Assembly (NCBI GenBank): GCA_910577735.1 | Contig: CAJTOO010000018.1 | Location: forward strand, 13,487-77,486 | Direction: 5' to 3' | From: an uncultured Lachnospiraceae bacterium | Lineage (GTDB): Bacteria > Bacillota > Clostridia > Lachnospirales > Lachnospiraceae | DNA length: 64,000 bases | In this document: positions 25,905 to 34,670 of the stretch, piece by piece | Layout of the letters: every line of letters begins with the position of its first letter | Position numbering within the stretch: the stretch's first letter is position 1 | Made by a program: the position numbers and the translations under genes | The notes under the pieces: model-generated | The model's input: only the letters and a program-made list of their open reading frames with translations | The model's database searches: none | Told to the model about the DNA's origin: nothing

Positions 25905-27576
25905 AAAAATTAAAGTTACAATTGTTATTGATGATGAAAAACAGAATAGAGAAATAGATGGAAGTTTGGGAAAAAACAGAATTCTGACACATGATACATC
26001 TATGACACTTATGTCAACTTTGCTGCAAAATAATCTGATGGAAGGTAGTTTCTGCGGTGGAAGGGGAGATTGCGGCAGATGTATGGTACAGTTTATACAG
26101 GGCGCGCCATTGCCCACACCATTGGAGAGAGGCCGCCTGGAAGCGGAGGAACTGAGGAAGGGATATCGTCTGTCCTGTCTAACAAAGCCGAAAAACGATT
26201 GTGTCATTAAATTCATGTTTCCAAAAGAGAAAGAAATTGCTATTGTAACGGAGATGATAGAACTGTCGTCTGATATTGACTGCATAGGTCATCCTACAGA
26301 ATATACAGAAAAAAGAAAATGGGATGTTATACAATCTGATGGCGGCAGTAATTTGGGGGAGCGGATTGGAGATGAAAAAGCGGCTGTTATAAATACAGGT
26401 ATTATGATAGAAACGAATACAGATTCTGACCAGGTGTCCAGGGATTCTCATATAGTGGCCGTAGACCTGGGAACCACCACCATAGCCATGCAGCTGCGAA
26501 ATATGGATACTGGAGAGACAGTTGATACGTATTGCGGGATGAATCCTCAAAGAAAGTTTGGGGCAGATGTGCTGTCAAGAATCCAGGCCTCCTGTGACGG
26601 ATACAGGGAAGAACTAAGACAGTGTGTATGGGAAGTGCTGGAACGGGGAGTGGGGCAGTTTATACGGGCGGCAGGAGCGGAAACGATTGCATGTATCTGT
26701 ATTGCGGGAAATACCGCAATGGGGCATTTGCTGATGGGATATGATGTATCGTCTCTGGGAAAGAGCCCGTTTATACCTGTGGAGATCGGGCTGCAGCGGT
26801 GTGAAGGACCTTTTGGCATTCCTCTTTACATAACACCTGGTATCAGCGCCTTTGTAGGGGGCGATATTGTGGCGGGATTGTATGTTCTGGGGATGTTGTG
26901 CGTGCCTAAGGGGAAGCAGGATGCACGGAAATGTGTGACGGGGCAGGCTAAAAAGGTAAGATTGCTTATTGACTTAGGAACAAACGGCGAGATGGCAATT
27001 ACCGATGGAAGCAGCCTGATGGTGACTGCCACTGCGGCAGGGCCGGCCTTCGAGGGGGGGACGGAGAAAGCGGTGGTAGGGACGGATATGATAGCGGTCG
27101 CAGCTTCGCTGAAAAGGAAAGGGATATTGGATGCAACAGGTCTTCTGGCAGATCCTTATTTTAATGAGGGGATTCACGTGCGTACACCCCAGGGAGAGTT
27201 CTTCCTCAGGAATCAGGATATCCGGGCATTGCAGATGGCTAAGGCGGCTGTAAGGGCCGGTGCGGAGATTCTGTGGGAGAAGATGGGCAGACCGGAAATC
27301 GAGAAGGTATATTTGGCGGGCGGATTCGGCTATTATCTGGATGTGGAAGCTGCTTTTGCCATTGGTCTGCTGCCGGAGCATATGCGGGGCAGCGTGCAGG
27401 CGGTTGGGAACACCTCTTTAGAGGGAGCATTCCGAATCGGCAGGGACTTATACAGGCAGACCATGGATATAAGATTGTTGGAGGCGGGGCTTTCCTCTGT
27501 GAGGAGCATGAATCTGGCACAACAGGCAGAATTTGAAGACTTGTATCTGCAGCATATGGATTTGGGCAGGGATTGA
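25897..27576 (+). CDS. RACo-like ASKHA-domain protein with 2Fe-2S ferredoxin domain (DUF4445)
   Basis: A protein of about 560 residues related to reductive activators of corrinoid proteins. The N-terminal region has a plant-type ferredoxin motif, CGGRGDCGRC, with a later Cys in GYRLSCLTKP, which would bind a 2Fe-2S cluster. The C-terminal ASKHA ATPase region shows VAVDLGTTTIAMQL, IAGNTAMGHLLMG, LLIDLGTNGEMAI and YLAGGFGYYLDVE. Such proteins use ATP to drive reduction of inactive Co(II) corrinoid cofactors. No corrinoid protein or methyltransferase gene is adjacent, so the target is unknown. The start is uncertain: TTG 25897 has a well-placed GAGGAG, while ATG 25879 has no clear site. Confidence 0.85.
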   Translation: MSEKIKVTIVIDDEKQNREIDGSLGKNRILTHDTSMTLMSTLLQNNLMEGSFCGGRGDCGRCMVQFIQGAPLPTPLERGRLEAEELRKGYRLSCLTKPKNDCVIKFMFPKEKEIAIVTEMIELSSDIDCIGHPTEYTEKRKWDVIQSDGGSNLGERIGDEKAAVINTGIMIETNTDSDQVSRDSHIVAVDLGTTTIAMQLRNMDTGETVDTYCGMNPQRKFGADVLSRIQASCDGYREELRQCVWEVLERGVGQFIRAAGAETIACICIAGNTAMGHLLMGYDVSSLGKSPFIPVEIGLQRCEGPFGIPLYITPGISAFVGGDIVAGLYVLGMLCVPKGKQDARKCVTGQAKKVRLLIDLGTNGEMAITDGSSLMVTATAAGPAFEGGTEKAVVGTDMIAVAASLKRKGILDATGLLADPYFNEGIHVRTPQGEFFLRNQDIRALQMAKAAVRAGAEILWEKMGRPEIEKVYLAGGFGYYLDVEAAFAIGLLPEHMRGSVQAVGNTSLEGAFRIGRDLYRQTMDIRLLEAGLSSVRSMNLAQQAEFEDLYLQHMDLGRD

Positions 27577-27597
27577 GGCGTGGCTATGTATTTTGTT

Positions 27598-27613
27598 TTA
27601 AGTTTACGTTAAG
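27598..27613 (+). promoter_or_regulatory. Candidate OmpR/PhoB-type regulator binding site upstream of DUF975
   Basis: TTAAG at 27598-27602 and TTAAG at 27609-27613 form a direct repeat with an 11-bp period, the spacing usual for tandem binding of OmpR/PhoB-family response regulators. It lies about 107 bases upstream of an operon that encodes such a regulator. Assignment to that regulator is inference. Confidence 0.45.
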
Positions 27614-27719
27614 CTTTTCCTGCTTTTTCTTTAAACCAGGCGTGCTATCCTGACATCAACAACGAAATCATGTCTTCCGGCCAGACCGGATAGAGGAGTA
27701 ATATGTGGAGGGATGCCAA

Positions 27720-28547
27720 ATGGTATGGATGAGAGCAGAACTGAAGGCACAGGCGAAGGAAGCTTTACAGAGAAATTATTGGAAGATTGTTTTGGTGGCC
27801 GCTCTGATGTTATTATTAGGCGGCGGTGTGGGAACAACAGGTATTGGGCGAAATAGCAGGGAAGTCGTATCGGAAGATGCAGAGGGCATGGAGGAGACGG
27901 AATACGATGGGAAGGAAAGCGGATCAGGAGAGGAAACGTCTGGGAAGAAGCATTATTTTATTAAAATAGATACGTCCAAGAATGAGATGCAGCTTGGCGC
28001 GTGGACGATTGTAGCGGGTGTGATAGGGGGCATTATTTTACTGGCAATATTCCTGACAGGATTTGCGATTATTTTGGCGGTGGATATACTCCTGTTCAAT
28101 CCGTTCAGTGTGGGTGCCTGCCGCTTTATGTTAAAGAGTGTGGATGATAAGGCAGAAGTGAAAGAAATCACGTATGGATTTGATCATTCTTATAAAAATA
28201 TAGTAAGGACACTGTTTCACCGGGATTTGCAGATTATGCTGTGGGCGCTGCTGTTCATCATTCCCGGCATCTACAAGAAATATCAATATCGGATGGTATC
28301 TTATATCATGGCAGAACACCCTGATATGGAATACAAGAGTGCGCTGCAGATGAGCAGTGATATGATGTACGGGCATAAATGGAAAGCGCTTTTGTTGGAT
28401 CTGTCCTTTATTTTGTGGCATTTCCTGGGAACGATAACATGTGGTATCGCAGAGGTGTTCTATGTGCAGCCTTATCAACAACTGACCGGTGCAGCCTTAT
28501 ACCGCAGGCTCAGCAGAGGGAATGGCGGCAGTGTGAATGTGATTTAG
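27720..28547 (+). CDS. DUF975 family membrane protein
   Basis: A membrane protein of about 275 residues. MRAELKAQAKEALQRNYWK at the start is the DUF975 signature, followed by several hydrophobic segments. A 60-residue acidic, Glu/Gly/Ser-rich loop sits after the first one. ATG 27720 is chosen because GGAGGG at 27706-27711 is correctly spaced. DUF975 proteins are common in Lachnospiraceae and have no established function. It appears to lead an operon with a two-component system and a polysaccharide deacetylase, so a role in envelope homeostasis is a reasonable guess. Confidence 0.85.
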   Translation: MVWMRAELKAQAKEALQRNYWKIVLVAALMLLLGGGVGTTGIGRNSREVVSEDAEGMEETEYDGKESGSGEETSGKKHYFIKIDTSKNEMQLGAWTIVAGVIGGIILLAIFLTGFAIILAVDILLFNPFSVGACRFMLKSVDDKAEVKEITYGFDHSYKNIVRTLFHRDLQIMLWALLFIIPGIYKKYQYRMVSYIMAEHPDMEYKSALQMSSDMMYGHKWKALLLDLSFILWHFLGTITCGIAEVFYVQPYQQLTGAALYRRLSRGNGGSVNVI

Positions 28548-28644
28548 GACAGTCGAAACAGTTGCATGGAGACTGGGTGATGGCAGACACGGATTTTCGA
28601 ATCTCGTGTCGCATATCACATGGATGTTTCAGAAGGAGATGCGT

Positions 28645-29346
28645 ATGGCATATAAGATATTGGTGGCGGATGATGAGGCGGAAATCCGGGATGTACTGCG
28701 CCTGTACCTGGAAAAGGACGGCTATGAAGTGGTGGAAGCGGCTGACGGCATGGAAGCGCTGGAGGTATGTAAAAGAGCGAAGCCTGATCTGGTTATTTTA
28801 GATATCATGATGCCGGGGATTGATGGATATCGGGTGTTACGCAATGTGCGTGAGAACAGTAATATACCGGTGATTATGTTATCTGCCAAAAACAGTGATT
28901 CGGATAAAATTCTGGGACTTGACCTGGGGGCAGATGACTATATTGTGAAGCCCTTTGTGCCACTGGAAGCAGTGGCAAGAGTTAATTCCAATATAAGGCG
29001 CTTCTATACGCTGGGAGCGGGGATTGGCCAGTCACAAAACGGCGGTGAATTGGTTGTGGGAGCGTTAAGGCTGGATCTGGAAGCCTGTCTGTTATATCGG
29101 GATAATCAGCCCATTGAACTGACTTCCGTAGAGTTTAAGATTATGAAACTTTTTATGGAGAATCCCGGAAAGGTCTTTACGAAGCAGCAGTTGTTTGAGC
29201 AGGGCTGGGAAGAATCCTATATGCTGTCCGACAATAATGTGATGGTATGTATCTCCAAATTAAGGACGAAACTGGATCATGACGGCAGAGAGTATATCAC
29301 TACGATTCGTGGACTGGGATATCGCCTGGAAAAGAATAACATATGA
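28645..29346 (+). CDS. OmpR-family response regulator (VanR-like)
   Basis: A 233-residue regulator with an N-terminal receiver (KILVADDEAEIRDVL, phospho-acceptor Asp in LVILDIMMPGIDGYRV, Lys in DYIVKPF). A C-terminal winged helix ends with NNVMVCISKLRTKL and TIRGLGYRLE. ATG 28645 follows AAGGAG with normal spacing. The stop lies just before the start region of the partner kinase. It probably controls its own operon; a direct repeat at 27598-27613 is a candidate site. Confidence 0.93.
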   Translation: MAYKILVADDEAEIRDVLRLYLEKDGYEVVEAADGMEALEVCKRAKPDLVILDIMMPGIDGYRVLRNVRENSNIPVIMLSAKNSDSDKILGLDLGADDYIVKPFVPLEAVARVNSNIRRFYTLGAGIGQSQNGGELVVGALRLDLEACLLYRDNQPIELTSVEFKIMKLFMENPGKVFTKQQLFEQGWEESYMLSDNNVMVCISKLRTKLDHDGREYITTIRGLGYRLEKNNI

Positions 29347-29374
29347 AATGATAAAAGCGGACAAGGGGAGGCAA

Positions 29375-30514
29375 ATGCAGAAAAAGAAGCTAAAATGGTA
29401 TCTCATACAAAGATTTCTGATTATCATGTTGGTAATCTATGTCAGCGGGGAACTGATCAGCATCCTCTATCGACGTGTGATATTCCCTTCTTTGGCGATG
29501 CTTCTGGACTATCAGCAGATACAGATTACGGGAAACGGAAATATTTTTGTATTTATAATACAGATGCTATTGTATTTTGCGGCTGATTTGCTTCCGCACG
29601 GTGCGGCAGAATGGGTACAACACAGTCTTAGCCGGGGAATGGGCGAATCTTTGCAGATTAATATTAATTCTCCTCTGTATAGTGGACAGTGGGGGATTCT
29701 TTTGAGGATGCTGCTCATCGCAGTATTCTTGTTCCTGCTTGGATTTAGCTTACTGCCTTATGCGGCAGGAGCGGTTTGGTATTATAGAATAGTGACTGTT
29801 AAAGTCAATGAACTTTTAGAGGAAGAGAAAGGGCATCAGCTGACTTATGAGCGCAAGAGAAATCTGCTTTTGTCGGATATTGCACATGACATTAAGACTC
29901 CTATCACCACGATCTGCGGTTACAGCAAGGCGCTGGCAGAAGGTGTGGTGCCCGGGGAGAAGCAGCAGGCCTATCTGGATTCTATCTATACGAAATCCAT
30001 GCGGATGGATGAGCTGGTAACTCTGTTATTTGAGTACGTGAAACTGGGCAGTGAAGGATATGTGCTTACTAGACAACAGGGAGATCTGGCAGAACTCCTG
30101 CGGGAGAATGTGGCTCTCCTTTATGCGGATTTTGAAGAAAGGGGCATGGAACTAAAACTGGAAATTCCGGAAGAAGCGGTGCCTTATGAGATGGATTCGG
30201 TTCAAATGAGCAGAGCCATCGGTAATCTTCTCACCAACGCAGTGCGTTATGGCAAAGAGTCTGGCAGGGTATTGGTGCGACTGCGAGAAGGAATGATCAC
30301 GGTGGCAGATGATGGAGAACAGATTGATCCGGAATTTGCAGAGCATATCTTTGAACCCTTTTCAAGAGGAGATAAAGCCCGCGGCACCAAGGGCGGAACA
30401 GGTCTGGGACTTGGGATTGCCGCACAGATTGTCAGGATGCATGGCGGCAGGCTGGAACTGGACTGTTGTGCTGAAGAAGGATATACCAAGGCTTTTCGGA
30501 TATATATAGCATAA
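29375..30514 (+). CDS. Sensor histidine kinase (VanS-like)
   Basis: A kinase of about 379 residues from ATG 29375, preceded by GGGGAGG. Two membrane segments (near 15-35 and 125-150) enclose a roughly 90-residue external region. The H-box is LSDIAHDIKTPITTICGYSK, the N-box AIGNLLTNAVRYGKES, and GTGLGLGIAAQIV is the G2 box. It is the cognate partner of the upstream regulator, judging from gene order and spacing of 28 bases. The external domain is too short for a large ligand-binding fold, so a membrane or peptide signal is possible. Confidence 0.92.
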   Translation: MQKKKLKWYLIQRFLIIMLVIYVSGELISILYRRVIFPSLAMLLDYQQIQITGNGNIFVFIIQMLLYFAADLLPHGAAEWVQHSLSRGMGESLQININSPLYSGQWGILLRMLLIAVFLFLLGFSLLPYAAGAVWYYRIVTVKVNELLEEEKGHQLTYERKRNLLLSDIAHDIKTPITTICGYSKALAEGVVPGEKQQAYLDSIYTKSMRMDELVTLLFEYVKLGSEGYVLTRQQGDLAELLRENVALLYADFEERGMELKLEIPEEAVPYEMDSVQMSRAIGNLLTNAVRYGKESGRVLVRLREGMITVADDGEQIDPEFAEHIFEPFSRGDKARGTKGGTGLGLGIAAQIVRMHGGRLELDCCAEEGYTKAFRIYIA

Positions 30515-30519
30515 AATTT

Positions 30520-31365
30520 ATGCTTGGATCAGGAGGCGTGAAAAGGCAGGAAACAGAATTAGTCAAAGAGCAGGCGCATATATTGATAGGGAAGAAGTTG
30601 CAGGGAAGCCAGGGGCGGAACTGCGACGGGAAAAGATGGCCGGGGGTTTTGCGGACAATGGATGTGAGAGGCAGAATCATTGCAGGTACAGTGCTATTGG
30701 CAGGAGCGGTTGTGACCGGGATATTTGGTATGATGATACAGGAAGAAACATTGCAGGAAGTCAATAGTTATATAACGAGTGTTATATATAAGGAAGAAGC
30801 GTTGGAGAACAGTCCCAAGATTGCCCTTACTTTTGATGATGGGCCGCATCCCTATTATACGGAGCAGCTTTTAGACGGACTGAAAGAGAGGGGAGCGAAG
30901 GCTTCCTTTTTTGTGCTGGGGAAGCAGGCTCAGGCTTACCCTGAGCTGATTAAGCGGATGCAGGATGAAGGGCATCTGGTAGGCAACCATACCTATAATC
31001 ACATTCAGCTTGGACAGGGCAACAGAGAAGAATTTAAAGAAGAACTGATTCAGACCAGTGAAGTGCTCACCGAACTCACAGGGGAGGAGACGCAGTATGT
31101 CAGACCGCCTTATGGAAGCTGGGATAAAAGCTTTGAGACGGAGCTGATGATGTTCCCGGTGCTCTGGACAGTGGATCCCATGGATTGGTGCAGCGATGAC
31201 GTGTCGGGTATTGTGCAGAGGGTCACGAAAAAGACCAGGGAAAATTCCATTATACTCATGCACGATGAGTATAAATCCAGTGTGACGGCGGCGCTTCAGA
31301 TTGTTGACATTTTACAGGAGCAGGGGTATGAATTTGTGACGGTGGATGAGATTTTGTTTGACTAG
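30520..31365 (+). CDS. Membrane-anchored polysaccharide deacetylase (NodB domain)
   Basis: A NodB-fold deacetylase with an N-terminal signal-anchor (GRIIAGTVLLAGAVVTGIFG). The motifs are complete: IALTFDDGPHPYYT (catalytic Asp and metal Asp), GNHTYNH (two metal His), RPPYGSWD and the final ILMHDEY. It should remove N- or O-acetyl groups from peptidoglycan or another wall glycan outside the membrane. The start is uncertain: the frame opens at ATG 30520, without a good ribosome site, and ATG 30658, immediately before the anchor, is an alternative. It follows the kinase gene by five bases and looks like the last gene of the operon. Confidence 0.88.
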   Translation: MLGSGGVKRQETELVKEQAHILIGKKLQGSQGRNCDGKRWPGVLRTMDVRGRIIAGTVLLAGAVVTGIFGMMIQEETLQEVNSYITSVIYKEEALENSPKIALTFDDGPHPYYTEQLLDGLKERGAKASFFVLGKQAQAYPELIKRMQDEGHLVGNHTYNHIQLGQGNREEFKEELIQTSEVLTELTGEETQYVRPPYGSWDKSFETELMMFPVLWTVDPMDWCSDDVSGIVQRVTKKTRENSIILMHDEYKSSVTAALQIVDILQEQGYEFVTVDEILFD

Positions 31366-31503
31366 ATATAGAAGTTTTAGGAAAAATGCGGAAAACTATT
31401 GAATTTGTTACGTTCCATACAGTATAATGGCTATGTAAAATTTTGTTTATATATGGGAAATCTGGTGAAGAAAATAATGCGTGCAAGTTTAGTTACATGG
31501 CCA

Positions 31504-31538
31504 CTTCCTGATTGCAAATTTCAGGAGGCGGTTTTTTT
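31504..31538 (+). terminator. Rho-independent terminator upstream of the DUF5722 gene
   Basis: CTTCCTGA at 31504-31511 pairs with TCAGGAGG at 31521-31528 (one G-T pair), with a nine-base loop and seven T at 31532-31538. It ends the operon that finishes at 31365, or a short transcript from the promoter-like sequence at 31399-31428. Confidence 0.75.
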
Positions 31539-31597
31539 GTAAGGGTATAGATGCACAGATTATGGGAATCATAGGGAACGGATAAAGGAAACGTTAC

Positions 31598-34102
31598 ATG
31601 CAGAATACAGACAGAGCGGGCGAATCAAAGAAAAAGAAGAGAAAAAGGACCATTGATAAGGCAAAAGTGGCTGAGAATAAAAAGAAGACAAAAGCCAAAA
31701 AGGCCAGGCTCAAAGCCCAAAGCCGGGAAGAAAAGGAACGGGAAAAAGGTGAAAAATCCGCGAAACTTAAGGGCAGTAAGGTTACAAGAGCCGAAATCAC
31801 GATTATAGAACTCGGAGAAGATCAGGACGAGGATCTGCTGGCAGCAGCGTTTGAAGAAGTTGAAGCCCTGTGTATGCCGGAAGACATGGAAGCGGAAGAA
31901 CTGGAAGACGTGGAAGAAGCAGACGATATGGAAGTGGCAGAAGATGCGGAAGCAGGGACAGAGGCAGATGCGGAAGATGTGGAAGCAGGAATAGAAGCAG
32001 CGGATGAATCGGAAGATGCGGAGGCAGGGACAGAGGCAGATGTGGAAGCAGGAATAGAAGCAGCGGATGAATCAGAAGATGCGGAGTCGGAGACAGAAGC
32101 AGCAGCTGAGCCCCAAAATGCCGATGTAAAAACAGAAGCAGAGAAGGGGAAGAATAAGAGGGCAGGGAAATCTCCAGGCGGGAATCGTAAGGAAGAGGTG
32201 AAGCCCACAGGCAGTAAGAGTCAGAAGACCGGGAAGTCCGGTAAAAGGAAAGATGCTCAAAAGTTGAAAAAGAAAGCAGGCATCTTGGCAGCCTGTATCC
32301 TGGTGCTTGCGCTTGCGGGAGCGGGCATCAACTTTGGCATGCAGCGTCATCTGAAGAAACTTGAGGCAGAGAGCGCTGTGGTGGAAGCCATGGTACATAC
32401 AGAGGCAGTGGAACTTGCCAGACACAGTAAGATCGCCCACCAGAAGGAACATCTTCAGAGAAATGCCGGCAAAGGCACTTCTAAAGCCCTGGTGGATGCG
32501 GCACGTTTCATGCTGGACGGTGTGAAGAAGAGACCAAAGCCGGTGGAGATTACGGAGGAGAATGCACTTGATTTTGCCACCATAGAAAGTTGTCTGATCA
32601 ATACGGATACAGGGAAGGTGGATGTGACGATGTCAGCCGAAGGGTTGGCGATCAGTGATGACGGTTACTATTATCTTTTTGAAGAAAAGACTTATGATAC
32701 GGAATTGACCGGTGAAGAATATATTATTGAGGAGCCGAAGGATGTAGATTTGACCTTTTCGGTCAATCTGAACTATAACTCTGCCAGTTCCAGACTGTTT
32801 TCCAAGTTTGTGGTGGCCATCAAGAAGGACGGCCAGTTTATGGCGGTCAGCAGGCCCCGCTATATCACGAACCCGGAAGCCATTGCCAAGTACAGGCCTT
32901 CTTTTGGAAACACCAAATCCAAGAAAGGACTTCTGGTGGATCCGAATAAACTAAGAGGTACGGAACTGGATGATCTGGGCGTTAAACATGCGGCCTATAA
33001 CATTCCCATGAGTAAGATTCTGGGGGAAACAACCATGGCCGTCTATCCCACTATTTACTATAATTACAATGGCAGAACTTATGCTTTTAACGGACAGGCT
33101 ATCTCAGAGTATGATTTTGTGTTCACCACACTGTCCAATAAAGGTATTACAACAACAGCTATTATTTTAAATGATATGGCCCCGGGACATACACAGTTGA
33201 TTCATCCCAAGGCCCGCTCCGGTAACAAGCGTTCTCTTTATTACGCATTTAACGGGACAGATGATTCCGGTACGGAATATATGGCGGCCATAGGCTCGTT
33301 TCTGGCATCCCGGTATTCCGGTACCGGGCATGGTACTGTTATGAACTGGGTTATCAGCAATGAGATCAATGCCAGAAGTGAATGGAATTATATAGAATAC
33401 ATGGATACGGAAAGTTACGTGGAAGAATTTGCCAAACCGTTCCGAATTTTCTACAATGCGATTGTCAGTGTGAACGGCAATGCCAGGGTGTATATTTCTT
33501 TAGACCAGCAGTGGGGCAAGAGCCTGTATTCTAACAATGGCTATGGGTCAAAGGAGATTCTGGACGAATTTAACAGAAATATCAAGAATGGCGGCAATAT
33601 AGACTGGGGATTGGCACAGCATCCGTATAATTATCCGCTGACCAGTGCCAAAGCATGGAGTCTGAGCAGCAAAGCGGCGTCCTATGTGACGGAGTCAGAA
33701 AACACACCGGTGCTCACTATCAAGAACATCCATGTGCTTACCAATTATCTGCAAAAGCCGGAGATGCTTACCGACGACGGCAAGGTGCGGCATCTGATTT
33801 TAAGTGAGATGGGTTATACTTCCACAGCAGGTCAGGATCTGCAGGCGGCGTCCTTTGCTTATGCCTACAAGATTATCGAGGCCAATCAGTACATAGACAG
33901 TGTGCTGTTATCCCGGCAGACAGATGCGTCCGTGGAGGTGCAGCAGGGACTCGCCCTGGGAATCAATGATCCAGGAGGTGCGCCCAAATCTCTCTATACG
34001 GTATATAAATATATAGACACGCCGGAATGTGCACAATATACAGATTATCTGCTGCCAGTCATCGGTATCTCCAGCTGGAGTGAAGTGATCAGGCAGCATT
34101 AG
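31598..34102 (+). CDS. Membrane-anchored DUF5722 (glycosidase-like) protein with basic-acidic cytosolic tail
   Basis: An 834-residue protein with an unusual layout. Residues about 1-55 are Lys-rich, about 65-180 are strongly acidic Glu/Ala/Asp repeats, and 180-225 are Lys-rich again. A membrane segment at about 227-246 (AGILAACILVLALAGAGINF) follows. The external part, about 590 residues, ends in a DUF5722 region, for example NWVISNEINARSEWNYIEYM and DWGLAQHPYNYP. DUF5722 looks like a TIM-barrel glycoside hydrolase, with Asn-Glu as a plausible catalytic pair, but no substrate is known. The start at ATG 31598 follows GGAAACG, a weak site. It has no operon partner. Confidence 0.8.
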   Translation: MQNTDRAGESKKKKRKRTIDKAKVAENKKKTKAKKARLKAQSREEKEREKGEKSAKLKGSKVTRAEITIIELGEDQDEDLLAAAFEEVEALCMPEDMEAEELEDVEEADDMEVAEDAEAGTEADAEDVEAGIEAADESEDAEAGTEADVEAGIEAADESEDAESETEAAAEPQNADVKTEAEKGKNKRAGKSPGGNRKEEVKPTGSKSQKTGKSGKRKDAQKLKKKAGILAACILVLALAGAGINFGMQRHLKKLEAESAVVEAMVHTEAVELARHSKIAHQKEHLQRNAGKGTSKALVDAARFMLDGVKKRPKPVEITEENALDFATIESCLINTDTGKVDVTMSAEGLAISDDGYYYLFEEKTYDTELTGEEYIIEEPKDVDLTFSVNLNYNSASSRLFSKFVVAIKKDGQFMAVSRPRYITNPEAIAKYRPSFGNTKSKKGLLVDPNKLRGTELDDLGVKHAAYNIPMSKILGETTMAVYPTIYYNYNGRTYAFNGQAISEYDFVFTTLSNKGITTTAIILNDMAPGHTQLIHPKARSGNKRSLYYAFNGTDDSGTEYMAAIGSFLASRYSGTGHGTVMNWVISNEINARSEWNYIEYMDTESYVEEFAKPFRIFYNAIVSVNGNARVYISLDQQWGKSLYSNNGYGSKEILDEFNRNIKNGGNIDWGLAQHPYNYPLTSAKAWSLSSKAASYVTESENTPVLTIKNIHVLTNYLQKPEMLTDDGKVRHLILSEMGYTSTAGQDLQAASFAYAYKIIEANQYIDSVLLSRQTDASVEVQQGLALGINDPGGAPKSLYTVYKYIDTPECAQYTDYLLPVIGISSWSEVIRQH
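31946..32080 (+). repeat. Direct repeat encoding acidic Ala-Glu-Asp units
   Basis: Two near-identical in-frame units, 72 and 63 bases, encode AEAGTEAD...EAGIEAADESED; the second lacks three codons. A third, degenerate copy (AESETEAA) follows. The units lie in the acidic cytosolic segment of the DUF5722 protein and are prone to copy-number change. Confidence 0.85.
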
Positions 34103-34154
34103 GAGTCAGGCAATTGACCTGGCAGACATAGGATTGGGGGCTGTGAAATAACAG

Positions 34155-34670
34155 TCAGAATAATTTGGAAACAAGATACTGGTAGATATCCTGGTTATTC
34201 TTCTGCCAGTTGGCGCAGATGGCGCCGGCAGTATCTTCATCGGGGACGGACAAGGTGATTTCCACCATGGTCACGTCCTTTTCCTTTGCCATAAGATGCG
34301 CTTCATATTCGCCGGAAGTGGATTTGTAATAATCGGCCAGAACGGATACCTCGTTACGCATCTCCATTTCATGATCTTTGAAAAAGGAAGACACATCCTC
34401 CTTGATGGAGTCGTTTATGCGATTGCCAAAAAAGGACAGCGTAGAACGTCCTTCCTCGGTGATTTCCAGATAAGTGCGGTTGCGGTGGGATCTGGCAACA
34501 ATCAGCTCTGTGTCGATCAGTTCCGCAATAATCTGCTGTAAGGTCAGAAAGGTGGTATATTCCCGCTCTAAGATAAAGTCGCCTACCTGAGCCTTGGTCA
34601 AAGGGAAGGTGACACGGTCCAGCATATAGAGAACAATCAGTTTATAGAGGGTCAAGGGGTCATGTGTCAT
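34155..34670 (-). CDS. DUF4364 family protein
   Basis: A 171-residue protein matching DUF4364, a Clostridia family with a winged-helix-like N-terminal half (PLTLYKLIVLYMLDRVTFPL, then TLQQIIAELIDTELI) and a mixed C-terminal domain. A transcription-factor role has been suggested by the fold but not shown. The start overlaps the stop of the radical SAM gene by four bases (ATGA type), so the two are translationally coupled. Confidence 0.85.
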   Translation of the reverse strand: MTHDPLTLYKLIVLYMLDRVTFPLTKAQVGDFILEREYTTFLTLQQIIAELIDTELIVARSHRNRTYLEITEEGRSTLSFFGNRINDSIKEDVSSFFKDHEMEMRNEVSVLADYYKSTSGEYEAHLMAKEKDVTMVEITLSVPDEDTAGAICANWQKNNQDIYQYLVSKLF

